A stretch of 64,000 nucleotides of DNA from an uncultured Cohaesibacter sp. Its GTDB lineage: Bacteria; Pseudomonadota; Alphaproteobacteria; Rhizobiales; Cohaesibacteraceae. The notes under the pieces were generated by a model. It worked only from the letters and a program-made list of their open reading frames with translations. It did no database searches and had not been told where the DNA came from. The translations under genes and the position numbers were made by a program. Shown piece after piece: positions 34,492-43,817 of this stretch. The stretch spans positions 3,423,501 through 3,487,500 of the forward strand of contig NZ_OY821667.1 of the NCBI RefSeq assembly GCF_963682185.1. The letters run 5' to 3'. Each line of letters begins with the position of its first letter. Within the stretch, counting starts at the first letter, position 1.

Positions 34492-35493
34492 TCACTTCTG
34501 GATCGCTTCGGTCATGATCTGGGAGGCCTGCTCCACCCATTCTTCGCCACCGATGTCCTTAGCGAATTCTGGCCAGAGTGCCTTGGCAGCGGACTGCCAT
34601 TTTTCCTCGTCTTCGGGTGCTCCTGAAAGAATCATGCCCAGTTCCACCAGTTTTTCCTTGGCCGCAGCTGTTTCCTTGGCAGAAACATCGCGTTCATAGG
34701 CTGCTGCGTCCTCGCCAGCCTTGTTCAAAGCGTCCTGCAAATCGGCAGGTAGTCTCTGATAGAAGCGCTCGGAGACAATGATCGGGCCAGACCAGATCAG
34801 ATAGTGGATTTCCGTGATGTATTTCTGTACTTCATAGAATTTAGAGGAAATCGATGTCGTATAAGGGTTTTCCTGTCCGTCGATCACGCCTTGCTGAAGG
34901 GCCGGGAAGACTTCCGCCCAGGCCATCGGGATAGGATCGAGACCCCAGGACTGGAAGGTTCTGATCGCGATGTTGTTCTTGGACACCCGAATCTTCAATC
35001 CCTGAAGATCATCCAAATTCTTGACCTCGCGTTCGCTGTTGGTCATGACCCGGAAGCCTTTTTCAAAATAGCCGACGATACGGACACCTGCTTCCTTGGG
35101 CAGGCGTTCGTTGAGCGGTGCCTTGAGGGCATCCATCACGGCATGGGCTTCATCGGTGGATGTAAAGGCATAGGGAAGCATCATCACGCCGACGGACGGA
35201 GCGAGCGGTACCAGATTGCCCGTATAAAGGATTTCCCCTTCAATGGATCCGGTCCGCAAAGCTTGCGCCACTTCCTGCTCCGAGCCGAGCTGGTTTGACG
35301 GGAAGATCTGCACCTCGATGCGCCCGTCAGTGTATTTTTCCACCAGCTCCTTGAACTTGACCGCGCCCAGATGGGTGGGGTTGTTCTCATTGTCACCGTG
35401 GCTGAGCCGTAGGGTGTAGTCCGCAGCAGCAGCGGGCAAGGCCCCGATGACTGCCATGACTGCAGCTGCAATCGTTGTTTTTAGAAGTTTCAT
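34492..35493 (-). CDS. TRAP transporter substrate-binding protein, DctP family
   Basis: 333 residues from ATG 35493, chosen over the longer frame because of the AAGGAGGAG site and the signal peptide MKLLKTTIAAAVMAVIGALPAAAA. DctP hallmarks: VQIFPSNQLGSEQEVAQALRTG, the ligand arginine in LKIRVSKNNIAIRTFQSWG and ALQQGVIDGQENPYTTSISSKFYEVQKY. Its genes sit with two sugar-polyol dehydrogenases, so the cargo is probably a hexonate or uronate. Confidence 0.93.
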   Translation of the reverse strand: MKLLKTTIAAAVMAVIGALPAAAADYTLRLSHGDNENNPTHLGAVKFKELVEKYTDGRIEVQIFPSNQLGSEQEVAQALRTGSIEGEILYTGNLVPLAPSVGVMMLPYAFTSTDEAHAVMDALKAPLNERLPKEAGVRIVGYFEKGFRVMTNSEREVKNLDDLQGLKIRVSKNNIAIRTFQSWGLDPIPMAWAEVFPALQQGVIDGQENPYTTSISSKFYEVQKYITEIHYLIWSGPIIVSERFYQRLPADLQDALNKAGEDAAAYERDVSAKETAAAKEKLVELGMILSGAPEDEEKWQSAAKALWPEFAKDIGGEEWVEQASQIMTEAIQK

Positions 35494-35516
35494 AAGTCTC
35501 CTCCTTCTTGAAAGTT

Positions 35517-36809
35517 CTAGTTGATGAAACCGAGTAACCTTGGAAGCCAAAGGGTCAGTTCGGGGATGAATGAAACAAGGACCATCACCACGATCTCGGC
35601 CGCCAGGAATGGCAAGGACGCTCTGCTGACTTTCTCAACAGTCGTGTTTCCTATCTCGCTTGCCACGAAGAGATTGACGCCAAGTGGCGGCGTCGAATAG
35701 CCGATCTCACAGGCGATCACAAAGATCACACCGAATTGAACCGGGCTGATGCCGATGCTGAGAGCAACGGGCAAAAGCAGCGGGGTCAGAATGATGATCT
35801 GGGTGAGTGTTTCCATCCACATGCCGATAAAGATCAGCATCAGAAGGACCAGCAGGATAAGCAGGGTTGGATCGGAAACCGCGCCGGTCAAGGCGTGGGA
35901 TACAGCCTGAGGAACCTGAAACACGGTCAACATGCGGCCAATGATGCGCCCCGTGACCAGAACAAGCATCACCGTGCCTGTAATGCGCACCGAGTAGATC
36001 ATTGCGTCGACAAATGTCTTCACCCGAATTTCGCCATAAACGAATATCCCGATCAATAGCGCATAGAGTACAGCGACGACGGAGGCCTCGGTGACCGTGA
36101 ATATTCCGGTATAGATGCCCCCCAGGATGATGACCGGAGCTGCGAGCGCCCATTTGGCTTCCCAAGCGGTGCGACGGATGGCTCCGGGTTCACGATCGGT
36201 GAGACCGCCTGAGCTGTAGCCACGACGGCCAGAGATGACGCGGCTGGTCGTGTATAACGCAGCAGCCAACATCAGGCCCGGAACGAAACCGGCAATGAAC
36301 AGGGTACTGATCGAGGTTTCCGACGTGATCCCGTAGATGATCATTGGAATTGAGGGCGGAATGACGACGCCAATCCCGCCAGCAGATGATGGAACCGCAG
36401 ATGAAAAGCCTTCGTCATAACCATCGCGCACCATGGCGGGGATCATGATCGAGCCGATTGCGGCCGTGGTTGCCGGTCCCGAGCCGGAGATGGCGGCAAA
36501 GATAGTGCAGGCCACAATCGTTACGCTGGCCAAGCCACCCGGAGCCGGTCCCACAACCGCACGGGAAAAGGTGATCAGGCGCTGTGTCAGCCCGCCCTTT
36601 TCCATCAATGTGCCCGCAAGAATGAACATGGGCACCGCGATGATCGTGAATTCGTCGACGGCCGTATAGGCTGCCTGCACCAGATAGGACATGGGCATAT
36701 TCGCCATGCTCATCGCCAGCACAGCAGCCAGACCGATCGAAATGCCAACCGGTACGCCGATCAGAAGAAAAACAATGAAAGACAAGGACATCAAGAGTGT
36801 AGGATCCAT
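35517..36809 (-). CDS. TRAP transporter large permease, DctM family
   Basis: 430 residues with about 12 helices. Signatures: ISGSGPATTAAIGSIMIPAMVRDGY, GGIGVVIPPSIPMIIYGITSETS and FVIACEIGYSTPPLGVNLFVAS. It forms the sodium-coupled translocation path with the DctQ protein encoded 2 bases upstream. Confidence 0.94.
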   Translation of the reverse strand: MDPTLLMSLSFIVFLLIGVPVGISIGLAAVLAMSMANMPMSYLVQAAYTAVDEFTIIAVPMFILAGTLMEKGGLTQRLITFSRAVVGPAPGGLASVTIVACTIFAAISGSGPATTAAIGSIMIPAMVRDGYDEGFSSAVPSSAGGIGVVIPPSIPMIIYGITSETSISTLFIAGFVPGLMLAAALYTTSRVISGRRGYSSGGLTDREPGAIRRTAWEAKWALAAPVIILGGIYTGIFTVTEASVVAVLYALLIGIFVYGEIRVKTFVDAMIYSVRITGTVMLVLVTGRIIGRMLTVFQVPQAVSHALTGAVSDPTLLILLVLLMLIFIGMWMETLTQIIILTPLLLPVALSIGISPVQFGVIFVIACEIGYSTPPLGVNLFVASEIGNTTVEKVSRASLPFLAAEIVVMVLVSFIPELTLWLPRLLGFIN

Positions 36810-36811
36810 GA

Positions 36812-37309
36812 TTATTCTCCGATCCTGCTGTCTGCGGGTCCCTCACCGGTTTTCCACCTTGCGAGTGCGACTTGAGCCACGCGAACCGACATGAATATGA
36901 ATCCCAGCGGCACAATCATCTGGACCCAGACCAGATTGATGCCCGTGGTTTGCGAAATGTAAGGAAATTCGAACATGGAAATCGTGAACTCGTAGCCATA
37001 CCAGATCACGATGCCATTAAAGACCAGCCAGAGGGTGTCTGCGATGGTGTAAGCAATGAGCCGCGGCTTTTCGGGCAGCATTTCCAACTGAAGACCGACA
37101 CGAATGTGCCGATCCCCCTGAGCCGCGATGACAAAGCCGAAATAGACCGACCAGACAAAGGCAAAGCGGCTGACTTCCTCCAGCCAGCTGAAGGACCTGC
37201 CGAAACCGAAGCGGGCGATGACCTGAAATCCCAGCAGCACGACGACGACGGTCATCAGGCCTGCGCCAAACCATTCCTCGGGTGTTCGACCGTAAAAGCG
37301 TTTAGTCAT
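36812..37309 (-). CDS. TRAP transporter small permease, DctQ family
   Basis: 165 residues from ATG 37309 (MTKRFYGRTPEEWF), which overlaps the last bases of the mannitol dehydrogenase-type gene (GGAGA upstream). Four membrane helices and the DctQ pattern FGRSFSWLEEVSRFAFVWSVYFGFVIAAQ are visible. Confidence 0.92.
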   Translation of the reverse strand: MTKRFYGRTPEEWFGAGLMTVVVVLLGFQVIARFGFGRSFSWLEEVSRFAFVWSVYFGFVIAAQGDRHIRVGLQLEMLPEKPRLIAYTIADTLWLVFNGIVIWYGYEFTISMFEFPYISQTTGINLVWVQMIVPLGFIFMSVRVAQVALARWKTGEGPADSRIGE

Positions 37310-38750
37310 GGGCTGTGTCTCCTGCATATGCGCCAATTGCCGCAATCCGACCGGCATGATCCGTCATTGCAAACCGTTCGATCCATTTGCCGACCAATTG
37401 AACGAAGGGGACAGAGGTCTGAAGTGTCTGGGGGAAAATCGGCAGGGCGAGAACGGCCTTTGCCAAATCATACGCATTCCCCTCATGCAGATCGCATAGG
37501 TTTGATATGGTGGAAGACATGGGATCACTCATGGAGATGCCCTTGCTGTCGGGGGACGTATTCCCGCCATTCACGGCCCAGGCGGCAAAGACCATGGCCT
37601 GAGGCTCTGCGGCGTGCTCGCGTCCTTTCCTGATCAGATCGTCGACCGGTTCTGCGATCCGCTGCGGCAGCTTGAAGCTTGCATTGCTAGCTATCTGATT
37701 GAGCGGGTGATAGATGCAGGGATTTTGCAGGCGCTGAAGGCTAACCCGGCTGTAATCGGCAAGATCCTCGCCTTGCGGGCACATGAGCGTTGAACATTGG
37801 GACGCATGAAAGACTCGTGCCCAATCCGCCAGTTCAGGGCAGGTGGACGCATCGAATGACGTTTCTAAACCGCATAATCTGCCAATTTCCGCATAGGCGG
37901 ACTGAATGCCGTTGAGCAGGCGATACTTCATTTTTGCATAAGGAGCGACATCTGGAACGACGGTGACGCCGACCTTTTCAAGTGCGGGGCGCGCGGCGGC
38001 AAATTTATCTTCGATCACCCATTGCCGGAATGGTTCGGCGACAACGCCAATCTGATCCGCATGTCCGCAGGCATCCTGAAGCTTTTGCCGACTGGCATCG
38101 CTCATGGCGGGAACGATCCTGTCTACCATCGAGACCGGAAAGCAAACATTCTCATCCATCCACGGCAGCAATTCGGGAAAGGCTTTGGATACATATTGCT
38201 CCATCACCGCCTGCAGGAGCTTGCCATTTTTGGGGAGATTGTCACAGCTCGCCAGTGTAATGGGGGCGCCGTTGGCGCGGCGTCTGCATTCCAGCATCCA
38301 GGCGAGATATCCGATGGCTGTCATCGGCGTCTCGGGTGATGCCAAATCTTTGGCGACGACATCCCAGTCCAGCTCGGTCGTGCCGGATTTGTGGCAATAG
38401 CCCGGCTCTGTGATGGTCAGGGTCACAAAGGAAATAGGGTCCCAGCAAACCTCTGGCGCTGTTGATGCATCATGCAGTTCCCGCAAGGTGCCAATCTGGT
38501 CAACACGGCTTTCGTGATTGTCTTCCGTCAGCACACAATAGCGCCGGTTCTGATTGTTATACTGGCTCGCCAGATCTGGCGGGGTCAGATTGATACCCAC
38601 CACGCCGGTCAGTTCTCCGGCACAGGCCAGATCATTGTAATAGGATTGCTGATGGGCCCGATGGAAGGCTCCGACACCTATATGCGCCATGGTCAGCGCA
38701 AGTTGTTCGGGGTCATAGGGGAGTGGTGAAGGTGTTGCTGGCTGTGTCAT
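37302..38750 (-). CDS. Mannitol/fructuronate dehydrogenase family polyol dehydrogenase
   Basis: 482 residues of the long-chain mannitol dehydrogenase family, which interconverts a polyol and a ketose, or fructuronate and mannonate, with NAD. The N-terminal nucleotide site is AHIGVGAFHRAHQQSYYN, and FDNLP-like SCDNLPKNGKLLQAV follows. The family catalytic motif K-x4-N-x2-H appears as KYRLLNGIQ, so the final histidine is a glutamine while lysine and asparagine are kept. It shares a 4-base ATGA overlap with the upstream dehydrogenase and overlaps dctQ downstream, so all are co-translated. Confidence 0.9.
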   Translation of the reverse strand: MTQPATPSPLPYDPEQLALTMAHIGVGAFHRAHQQSYYNDLACAGELTGVVGINLTPPDLASQYNNQNRRYCVLTEDNHESRVDQIGTLRELHDASTAPEVCWDPISFVTLTITEPGYCHKSGTTELDWDVVAKDLASPETPMTAIGYLAWMLECRRRANGAPITLASCDNLPKNGKLLQAVMEQYVSKAFPELLPWMDENVCFPVSMVDRIVPAMSDASRQKLQDACGHADQIGVVAEPFRQWVIEDKFAAARPALEKVGVTVVPDVAPYAKMKYRLLNGIQSAYAEIGRLCGLETSFDASTCPELADWARVFHASQCSTLMCPQGEDLADYSRVSLQRLQNPCIYHPLNQIASNASFKLPQRIAEPVDDLIRKGREHAAEPQAMVFAAWAVNGGNTSPDSKGISMSDPMSSTISNLCDLHEGNAYDLAKAVLALPIFPQTLQTSVPFVQLVGKWIERFAMTDHAGRIAAIGAYAGDTAHD

Positions 38751-39778
38751 TGGAAATTCACCATTATTTTGAGGGAATTTGCCTTGTCTCCAGCACGTTC
38801 GAAGGCGGCGATTGGCTCTTCAAGCGACATGTTGGCAGAGATCAAAGGCAGCAGATTGACCTCTCCGCGCACGATTGCCTCAACCGCTATGTTGAATTCA
38901 TCGATGAAGCGGTAAGTGCCGAGGAGGCTCAATTCGCGGGTCAGGATTTTTGCGCATTGCAGTGGAGCGATTGGTGGCAGGAAGCCCACCTGTACGATCC
39001 GGCCACGAGGTTCTAGCAGGTCGATTGCCAGATCCAGCGCCTCCGGGGCGCCGGAGGCTTCGAAAACCACAGTTGGAGAAGCGGATTCCCGTAGCCTGCG
39101 TATCTCATCGGCACTTGCCGTGTTGACGACGTCATCCGCCCCCAACTGTCTTGACCGCTCGCAGGCATGGGGAGACACATCGGCCATGATCACCTTGGCA
39201 GCCCCGGCACGCTTTGCTGCGATCCGGACGAGCTGTCCGATCACACCCGCTCCTGTGACAAGAATTTCCTGCCCCTCTATGTCCCCGGCCATCGAAACCG
39301 CATGCAGGGCAACAGCGAAGGGTTCGGCAAGCGCCACATGGCGCAGATCCATCTCGGCGGGAACCTTGATGCATTGCGCTGCGGGCATAATGATTTTTTC
39401 GGCAAAGCCGCCATGGCAGTGAGGCGTTCTGGCTGCACTACCCAGAAACTGGTTATCCGTGCACAGATTGCTCAGTCCCTTGCGGCATTGTTCGCATTGG
39501 CCGCAGGGCATCGCTGGATTCACCGCGACCTTGTCGCCCGGTGCAAGACCAGTCACACCGGAGCCAAGCCTGCTGACGGTTCCTGAAAATTCATGCCCCA
39601 GAACCATCGGCTCGCGAACAATCGACAAGCCTACTCTTCCATGCTGGAAATAGTGAATATCCGATCCACAAATTCCCCCCCAAGCAAACTGGATTTCCAC
39701 CTCTCCGGCATCAGGAAATTTCTCCTCACACTCTTCAAGGCGCACGTCTCCAGCAGCGTGAATCATACATGCTTTCAC
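38747..39778 (-). CDS. Zinc-dependent sugar-acid/polyol dehydrogenase (L-idonate 5-dehydrogenase/sorbitol dehydrogenase type)
   Basis: 343 residues from GTG 39778, which has GGAGGAG 6 bases upstream; the only longer starts are weak. Zinc ligands: CGSDIHYFQHG, GHEFSG, and the structural cluster CGQCEQCRKGLSNLC. Nucleotide site: VTGAGVIGQLVRIAAKRAGAAKVIMAD. Of the MDR families, the HYFQHG sequence is typical of L-idonate 5-dehydrogenase and xylitol/sorbitol dehydrogenases. First gene of the leftward TRAP operon, so it likely oxidises the imported substrate. Confidence 0.88.
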   Translation of the reverse strand: MKACMIHAAGDVRLEECEEKFPDAGEVEIQFAWGGICGSDIHYFQHGRVGLSIVREPMVLGHEFSGTVSRLGSGVTGLAPGDKVAVNPAMPCGQCEQCRKGLSNLCTDNQFLGSAARTPHCHGGFAEKIIMPAAQCIKVPAEMDLRHVALAEPFAVALHAVSMAGDIEGQEILVTGAGVIGQLVRIAAKRAGAAKVIMADVSPHACERSRQLGADDVVNTASADEIRRLRESASPTVVFEASGAPEALDLAIDLLEPRGRIVQVGFLPPIAPLQCAKILTRELSLLGTYRFIDEFNIAVEAIVRGEVNLLPLISANMSLEEPIAAFERAGDKANSLKIMVNFQ

Positions 39779-40296
39779 GACTTTCTCCTCCCGACCATGC
39801 AATTGTCCTCACTCATGGTCATAATTTTTGAACCATATCGATCAACAATTTTCAAGTTGGTTCCTATAAACCATTAGTCGACTATGGCCAATGCACTCGC
39901 ATGTTCAACTGGTGAAACGCAGAGGTGTCGAATGGATGTATTTTCTGCCGCCGTGTCCGTTGTCGCTCCCAAAAAGCCAGACGTTGTACCCCGTCTTCAC
40001 ATGACTTTATGCGAAGAATTGCGGGAAGAATCGCAGAAATTGGCGGGTAATTAGGCTTTGTTGGGGGGCTGGCAGGCCAATTGGATATTGGCGGACTTCT
40101 TCCTCTCAGAAACAGCAAAAGGCTCCCGCCATCCAAGGTGTCTCGGACTATCGCTGTGCGAACCAAAATGAGGATGGGTTTTGGGCCATGGTCTACAAAT
40201 GAACTAGTTCATTCAACTTGAAATATATTGACTGATGTGTTTCAAAAATACGATCTGGCGGAAAATTCGTTGGCGTAATTTGGAGGAGGAATTCCA
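39779..40296. other. Divergent regulatory region, with palindrome at 40198-40213
   Basis: 518 bases between the dehydrogenase/TRAP operon and iolC. It also holds the spaced inverted pair GAACCA / TGGTTC near 39830-39863. I see no gene in it. Confidence 0.45.
40198..40213. promoter_or_regulatory. Perfect 16-base palindrome upstream of iolC, candidate operator
   Basis: AATGAACTAGTTCATT is its own reverse complement. It lies about 84 bases before the iolC start, in a good position for a repressor such as the RpiR protein of this locus; the binder is not known. Confidence 0.5.
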
Positions 40297-42195
40297 ATGC
40301 TTGATGTAATTACCATAGGTCGATCGTCGGTCGACCTTTACGGCGCACAAATTGGTGGGCGACTGGAGGACATGGCTTCGTTCGAGAAATATATTGGCGG
40401 ATCGCCGACCAATATCGCCTGTGGCTCTGCTCGCCTTGGTTTGAAGTCGGCGGTAATCACTCGGGTGGGCGATGAGCATATGGGGCGCTTTATCCGGGAG
40501 CAGCTTGCCAGCGAAGGGGTGGATGTCCGCGGCGTTGTCACCGACCCCAAACGCCTGACGGCTCTGGTCATTCTGGGTATACGGGATCAGGAGCATTTTC
40601 CGCTTATTTTCTTTCGGGAAAACTGCGCCGACATGGCGCTGTGCGAAGACGATATCGATCCGGCCTTCATCAAGGAGGCGCGCTGTGTCACGGTCACGGG
40701 AACGCATTTGTCGCATCCCAATACCGAGGCCTCGGTGCTCAAGGCCCTGCGGCTGGCGCGCGAAGCCGGTGCCCGGACGGCTCTTGACATCGATTATCGG
40801 CCCAATCTTTGGGGGCTTTCCGGGCATGATGATGGCGAAAATCGCTTCATCGCTTCCGAAAAGGTGACGGCCAAGCTGCAATCCACTCTGCATTGGTTTG
40901 ATCTGATCGTCGGGACGGAAGAAGAGTTTCATATTGCAGGCGGCAGCACAGACACGCTCACGGCCCTACGCGCTGTGAGGGAAAAGACGGCCGCTATTCT
41001 GGTTTGCAAGCGCGGGGCAAAAGGTGCAAGCGCCTTTGTCGGTGCCATTCCGGATGATCTGGATGACGGAGTGACAGGCCCGGGCTTCCCGATTGAGGTT
41101 TTCAATGTGCTCGGAGCTGGTGACGGTTTCATGTCCGGACTTCTGGCGGGTTGGATTCGCGACGAAGATTGGCCAACAGCGCTCAAATATGCCAATGCCT
41201 GCGGTGCCTTTGCTGTGTCCCGACATGGCTGCACGCCAGCCTATCCGTCCTGGACCGAACTTGAATATTTTCTTGAACATGGCTCGACGGAAAAGGCACT
41301 GCGCAAAGACAAGGCGCTGGACCAGATCCATTGGTCAACCAACCGCCGCGAAGACTGGCCGGAGATGCATGTCTTTGCCTTTGATCACAGAAAGCAACTG
41401 GAAGACATGGCGGATGAACTGGGCGTTTCCCGCGATCTGATCGGACCGTTCAAGCAGCTCTGCCTTGAGGCCACAGAGAGGGTCGCAGATGGCCGTCCAG
41501 GTTATGGCTTGCTCTGCGATGGGCGGCTTGGACGCGATGCCCTCTATAAGGCTGCAGATACGGGGCTCTGGATCGGCCGTCCGGTCGAGGATCCGGGCAC
41601 ACGCCCCCTTAAACTCGAAATCGGGCCCGATCTGGGAACCGACTTGCTGGAATGGCCACCCAATCATGTGGTCAAGGTGTTGTGCTTCTACCATCCTGAT
41701 GACAGTGATGAGATGAAACAGCAACAGGAGGAAATGGTCATCCGCCTTGCCGACGCGGCAAGAAGCAACCGGCTTGAACTCTTGCTGGAGGTAATTCCCT
41801 CCAAGGTCGGACCGATCACAGACGACACTGCGGCGATGATCATCGAGCGGTTTTACCAGCTTGGGGTCTATCCGGACTGGTGGAAACTTGAGCCGATGAA
41901 AAGCGAAACGGCCTGGAGTCGTGCCTGTGCCATGGTGACGAAATATGATCCCTATTGCCGCGGCATTGTCGTTCTGGGGCTGGAAGCGCCAACCGACCAG
42001 CTGGCTGAAAGCTTCCGAACCGCAGCCAAATTCGATCTGGTGAAGGGGTTTGCCGTGGGGCGAACGATCTTTGCAGAGGTCGCCCATCGCTGGTTTGCAC
42101 AAGCGATCAGTGACGCAGACGCCATAGCGGAGATGTCTGGCACATTCCAGAACTTATGCACACTCTGGGACGAGGCTCGAACATTGGCAAGATAG
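40297..42195 (+). CDS. iolC: 5-dehydro-2-deoxygluconokinase fused to DUF2090 (IolC-aldolase-like)
   Basis: 632 residues. Residues 1 to about 330 are a PfkB/ribokinase-type kinase (VITIGRSSVDLYG, YIGGSPTNIACGSARLG, catalytic NVLGAGDGFMSGLLAG near 270) that phosphorylates 5-dehydro-2-deoxygluconate in myo-inositol breakdown. Residues from about 345 are DUF2090, a TIM-barrel with KLEIGPDLG and GIVVLGLEAP regions, proposed to act as the 5-dehydro-2-deoxyphosphogluconate aldolase. The fusion is common in proteobacteria. The start has GGAGGAGG upstream. No other iol gene is in the window, which is unusual. Confidence 0.92.
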   Translation: MLDVITIGRSSVDLYGAQIGGRLEDMASFEKYIGGSPTNIACGSARLGLKSAVITRVGDEHMGRFIREQLASEGVDVRGVVTDPKRLTALVILGIRDQEHFPLIFFRENCADMALCEDDIDPAFIKEARCVTVTGTHLSHPNTEASVLKALRLAREAGARTALDIDYRPNLWGLSGHDDGENRFIASEKVTAKLQSTLHWFDLIVGTEEEFHIAGGSTDTLTALRAVREKTAAILVCKRGAKGASAFVGAIPDDLDDGVTGPGFPIEVFNVLGAGDGFMSGLLAGWIRDEDWPTALKYANACGAFAVSRHGCTPAYPSWTELEYFLEHGSTEKALRKDKALDQIHWSTNRREDWPEMHVFAFDHRKQLEDMADELGVSRDLIGPFKQLCLEATERVADGRPGYGLLCDGRLGRDALYKAADTGLWIGRPVEDPGTRPLKLEIGPDLGTDLLEWPPNHVVKVLCFYHPDDSDEMKQQQEEMVIRLADAARSNRLELLLEVIPSKVGPITDDTAAMIIERFYQLGVYPDWWKLEPMKSETAWSRACAMVTKYDPYCRGIVVLGLEAPTDQLAESFRTAAKFDLVKGFAVGRTIFAEVAHRWFAQAISDADAIAEMSGTFQNLCTLWDEARTLAR

Positions 42196-42470
42196 CCAGC
42201 GATTGAGCCCCACCTTTGCGGACGGACGCCAGCTGAGGGTCCAGTCTCTCATCCCCCCGCGATGCGAGGCTTGAGATCTCATTTGGACCCGTCCGCGTCT
42301 CTTTCCTTCAATACGCGGAATAGAACAGGACTGAAACCGCAATGCGCAAAAGACGGGGAGTAGCTCACAGGGCTGCCAATTCCCAAGCGTGGCGATGAGG
42401 CAAACGGATCGGCTGCAAATGCGTTTAACCAACACTTCACTCATTTGCCCTGCGAGCAATTTTCACTTGG

Positions 42471-43817
42471 CTAATCTTTTTCCGTGAAAGCCCCTGACCC
42501 AATAGCAATCTGCAAGGTAGCCCATTCTTTCGCCGCATCATTGGCTGCTGAAGCTGCATTGATTTTGGCAGATGCAGTTGATCTGTCTGTATCCAGCAGG
42601 TCAAGAAGAGTAATTGCTCCACCCCGGAAATTCTTCTGGGCCAGATCAAACGCTTTCTTGTAGGACCGAGCCGACTGCTGTAAGGCAGCGCTGCGAAGCC
42701 GGTATTGTGTCAAATTGGATTGGGCAACCTGCACATCCTCGACTGCTGAGGTCACAGCGGAACGCCAATCGATTTCGGCCTGCTTGGCCTGAGAAACCGA
42801 AGCATCACGCTGAGCAGCAAGCTTGCCTTGGCTCAGGATTGGCAATGACAATTCGGGCCCAAACGACCAGCTATCTGCACCGGCAGAAATGCCAAGATCA
42901 CCAGAAAGAGTGAGAGATGGCAGCATGTCCGCTGTTGCAACACCCACATCCGCCACAGCTGCATGCAGCAGTTCCTCATAATAGCGAACATCAGGCCGCT
43001 GGCGCAGGAGATCTGCTGGCGTACCAGTCGAAATTCTACCCGGGGTTCTAAGCTGAGGAGCCCCCTTTTGCATCTCTGCCAGAATGGGGCCTGCAGGCTC
43101 GTTCAGCAAAGAAGCAATGGCAAAAATTTGAGCATTGAAATAGGCCAGATATTGCGGCAAATCGGCTCTAGCACTATCTAGCAATGCCTGTGCCTCGGCC
43201 AGATCATATTCTGTCGCATCCCCGACCGTGACTTGCTTATTGATAATGCTTACGGTTTCAACCCTGGACTTGATTGTTTCCCGGGTCAAAGCCAATGCTT
43301 GTTGATAGTAGCGTGCATCAGAATAATCCGCGATCAGCTCGGCCAGCCAAGCAAGACGCGTTTCCTCGAGATCAGCCTTGGCAGCGAGCATGCTGGCCTT
43401 GGCGGCTTCGCGTTCTCGTCGCAAGCCGCCGAACATGTCTATCACCAGAGACGCGCTCAGATCCCGATTGGTTACGTTGGAGACTCCAACGCCATCCCCT
43501 CCGCTTCGGGTTCGGGACAGACTGGCCGACCCGTCAACAGCAGAATTAACACCCGTAGCTCGCATATTGGCTTGAGCTTCCTTGATCCGTTCCTTTGCTG
43601 CGGCAACATCAAGGTTTTGTTCAAGGCCCCGTGAAATAAAGGCATTAAGACGAGCGTCTTTATAGTCTTTCCACCATGCGTCATCGCGGGCAACAAGGCT
43701 CGCATTGACTTTTGACCCGACATAATTGGCGGACAAACCAATGTCTGGCCTTTGATAATCAGGACCAACGGCGCAGCCTGCCAGAAGCACGATAGGCATT
43801 AATTTGAGCAATTTCAT
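42471..43817 (-). CDS. Outer membrane efflux lipoprotein, NodT/OprM family
   Basis: 448 residues with a lipobox LLAGC (Cys15) after a short signal peptide. It forms the outer membrane channel of the tripartite pump. Typical features: AVGPDYQRPDIGL start, two long helical repeats (each an OEP domain, starting about 55 and 265) and a NPDLAAA-like ERIKEAQANMRATGVNS element. The start overlaps the RND pump stop by 4 bases, so it is co-translated with it. Confidence 0.93.
   Translation of the reverse strand: MKLLKLMPIVLLAGCAVGPDYQRPDIGLSANYVGSKVNASLVARDDAWWKDYKDARLNAFISRGLEQNLDVAAAKERIKEAQANMRATGVNSAVDGSASLSRTRSGGDGVGVSNVTNRDLSASLVIDMFGGLRREREAAKASMLAAKADLEETRLAWLAELIADYSDARYYQQALALTRETIKSRVETVSIINKQVTVGDATEYDLAEAQALLDSARADLPQYLAYFNAQIFAIASLLNEPAGPILAEMQKGAPQLRTPGRISTGTPADLLRQRPDVRYYEELLHAAVADVGVATADMLPSLTLSGDLGISAGADSWSFGPELSLPILSQGKLAAQRDASVSQAKQAEIDWRSAVTSAVEDVQVAQSNLTQYRLRSAALQQSARSYKKAFDLAQKNFRGGAITLLDLLDTDRSTASAKINAASAANDAAKEWATLQIAIGSGAFTEKD

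Noticed and set aside
41335-42102. 255-codon minus-strand frame inside iolC-DUF2090
   Set aside because: Antisense to the well-supported fusion protein; no domain recognised.
42196-42470. Long-range inverted repeat GCGGACGG / CCGTCCGC after iolC
   Set aside because: Loop of more than 50 bases and no T-run, so not accepted as a terminator.
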